A stretch of DNA of 64,000 bases, taken from contig MPDB01000001.1 in assembly GCA_001874155.1 (NCBI GenBank), forward strand, positions 649,431 through 713,430, in the 5' to 3' direction. Both the position numbers and the translations under genes were made by a program. Origin of the DNA: Vibrio sp. MedPE-SWchi. GTDB taxonomy: Bacteria; Pseudomonadota; Gammaproteobacteria; Enterobacterales; Vibrionaceae. How positions within the stretch are numbered: position 1 is the stretch's first letter; every line of letters begins with the position of its first letter. Of this stretch, positions 63,202 through 64,000 are shown one piece after another. The notes under the pieces were generated by a model. It was given only the letters and a program-made list of their open reading frames with translations. It was not told where the DNA came from and searched no databases.

Positions 63202-64000
63202 TTATTCGCCTTTCGCAGCTTTAAATGCGTCAGCCATAGCATTACCGAACCCGCCGTCTTCAGACTTGTTCAGAGAAGCCATTGCTTCTTGCTCTTCAGC
63301 TTCATCTTTAGCTTTGATAGATAGGTTGATTACGCGGTTCTTACGGTCTACACCAGTGAACTTAGTTTCAACGCTGTCACCAACGCTTAGGATTAGAGAT
63401 GCATCTTCGATACGGTCACGTGAAACTTCAGAAGCGCGGATGTAACCTTCTACGCCATCTACAAGCTCAACAGTAGCGCCTTTAGCGTCAACTGCAGTTA
63501 CTGTACCGTTTACTAGAGTACCTTTCTTGTTGTCAGCAACGTATGCATTGAACGGGTCATTTTCCATTTGCTTAACGCCAAGAGAAATACGCTCACGCTC
63601 TGCATCTACTGCTAGAACTACTGCAGAGATTTCGTCGCCTTTCTTGTATTCACGAACAGCGTCTTCGCCAGTTGCGTTCCAAGAAATATCAGATAGGTGT
63701 ACTAGACCATCGATGCCGCCGTCAAGACCGATGAAGATACCGAAGTCAGTGATAGACTTGATCTTACCAGTAACTTTATCGCCTTTAGCTTGCGCTTCAG
63801 CGAATGACTGCCATGGGTTAGCTTTACACTGTTTCAGACCTAGAGAGATACGACGACGTTCTTCGTCAATCTCAAGAACCATAACCTCAACTTCGTCGCC
63901 TACATTAACAACTTTAGAAGGGTGGATGTTCTTGTTAGTCCAATCCATTTCAGAAACGTGTACTAGACCTTCAACGCCTTCTTCGATTTCAACGAAGCAG
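63202..64000 (-). CDS. rpsA: Ribosomal protein S1 (partial, C-terminal part)
   Basis: The window ends inside the gene, leaving about 265 C-terminal codons. They contain repeated S1 RNA-binding domains, each with patterns like [30 protein letters not shown] and [17 protein letters not shown]. Codons continue in frame to the right edge ([14 protein letters not shown]), so the ATG at 63948 is internal, not a start. S1 unfolds mRNA for initiation on the 30S subunit. Followed by ihfB. Confidence 0.97.
   Translation of the reverse strand, partial: CFVEIEEGVEGLVHVSEMDWTNKNIHPSKVVNVGDEVEVMVLEIDEERRRISLGLKQCKANPWQSFAEAQAKGDKVTGKIKSITDFGIFIGLDGGIDGLVHLSDISWNATGEDAVREYKKGDEISAVVLAVDAERERISLGVKQMENDPFNAYVADNKKGTLVNGTVTAVDAKGATVELVDGVEGYIRASEVSRDRIEDASLILSVGDSVETKFTGVDRKNRVINLSIKAKDEAEEQEAMASLNKSEDGGFGNAMADAFKAAKGE

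Overview
The window looks like a chromosome segment of a Vibrio or close relative (Vibrionaceae, Gammaproteobacteria), inferred from gene content and protein sequences rather than a marker gene. The pointers are MukBEF instead of SMC-ScpAB, a tfoY gene preceded by a Vc2-type cyclic-di-GMP riboswitch, torR and torD beside elyC-cmoM-mukFEB, and Vibrio-like versions of GlgCA, LapAB, CmoAB, Aat/Bpt and CydABX. The DNA is moderately AT-rich, gene-dense and mostly core genome. I saw no insertion sequence, prophage, CRISPR array, rRNA or tRNA gene, and no obviously foreign island.

Layout. 1-3.9 kb (minus): start of tolQ, ybgC and the cytochrome bd operon cydABX. 4.2-10.1 kb (minus): ruvB, ruvA, a chemoreceptor gene, ruvC and aspS. 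10.4-16.7 kb (plus): a DUF72 gene, cmoA, cmoB, then a tight three-gene operon (retropepsin-like lipoprotein, inactive transglutaminase fused to membrane helices, ATP-grasp ligase). 16.8-24.1 kb (minus): cmoM-mukF-mukE-mukB. 24.2-29.8 kb: elyC, torR, torD, purR, riboswitch-tfoY and a VTT-domain membrane protein. 29.9-38.8 kb: a hydrolase, glgC-glgA, topA, yciN and aroA. 39-46.4 kb: aat-bpt, infA, tdk, cysS, ppiB, lpxH, an EAL-HDOD gene and a YchJ-like gene. 46.5-51.7 kb: serS, rarA, lolA, a SEC-C gene and dusC. 51.7-58.4 kb (minus): a diguanylate cyclase, an ABC importer operon, a methyltransferase and cysB. 58.7-64 kb: a coiled-coil membrane protein, miaE, pyrF, lapB, lapA, ihfB and the 3' part of rpsA.

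Themes. tRNA modification and translation genes are frequent (cmoA, cmoB, cmoM, miaE, dusC, aspS, cysS, serS, infA, rpsA). Cyclic-di-GMP appears as a sensor (riboswitch), a predicted synthase (GGDEF) and an EAL protein. Anaerobic or low-oxygen respiration appears as cydABX with an ArcA-like site, and as torR/torD with an exact TorR box but without torC or torA nearby.

The least understood content is the lipoprotein/transglutaminase/ATP-grasp operon at 13.4-16.7 kb, followed by the coiled-coil membrane protein at 58.7 kb and the methyltransferase at 56.2 kb. No wholly new multi-gene system was evident. Most genes were assigned by recognising family motifs and gene order; no database search was run.
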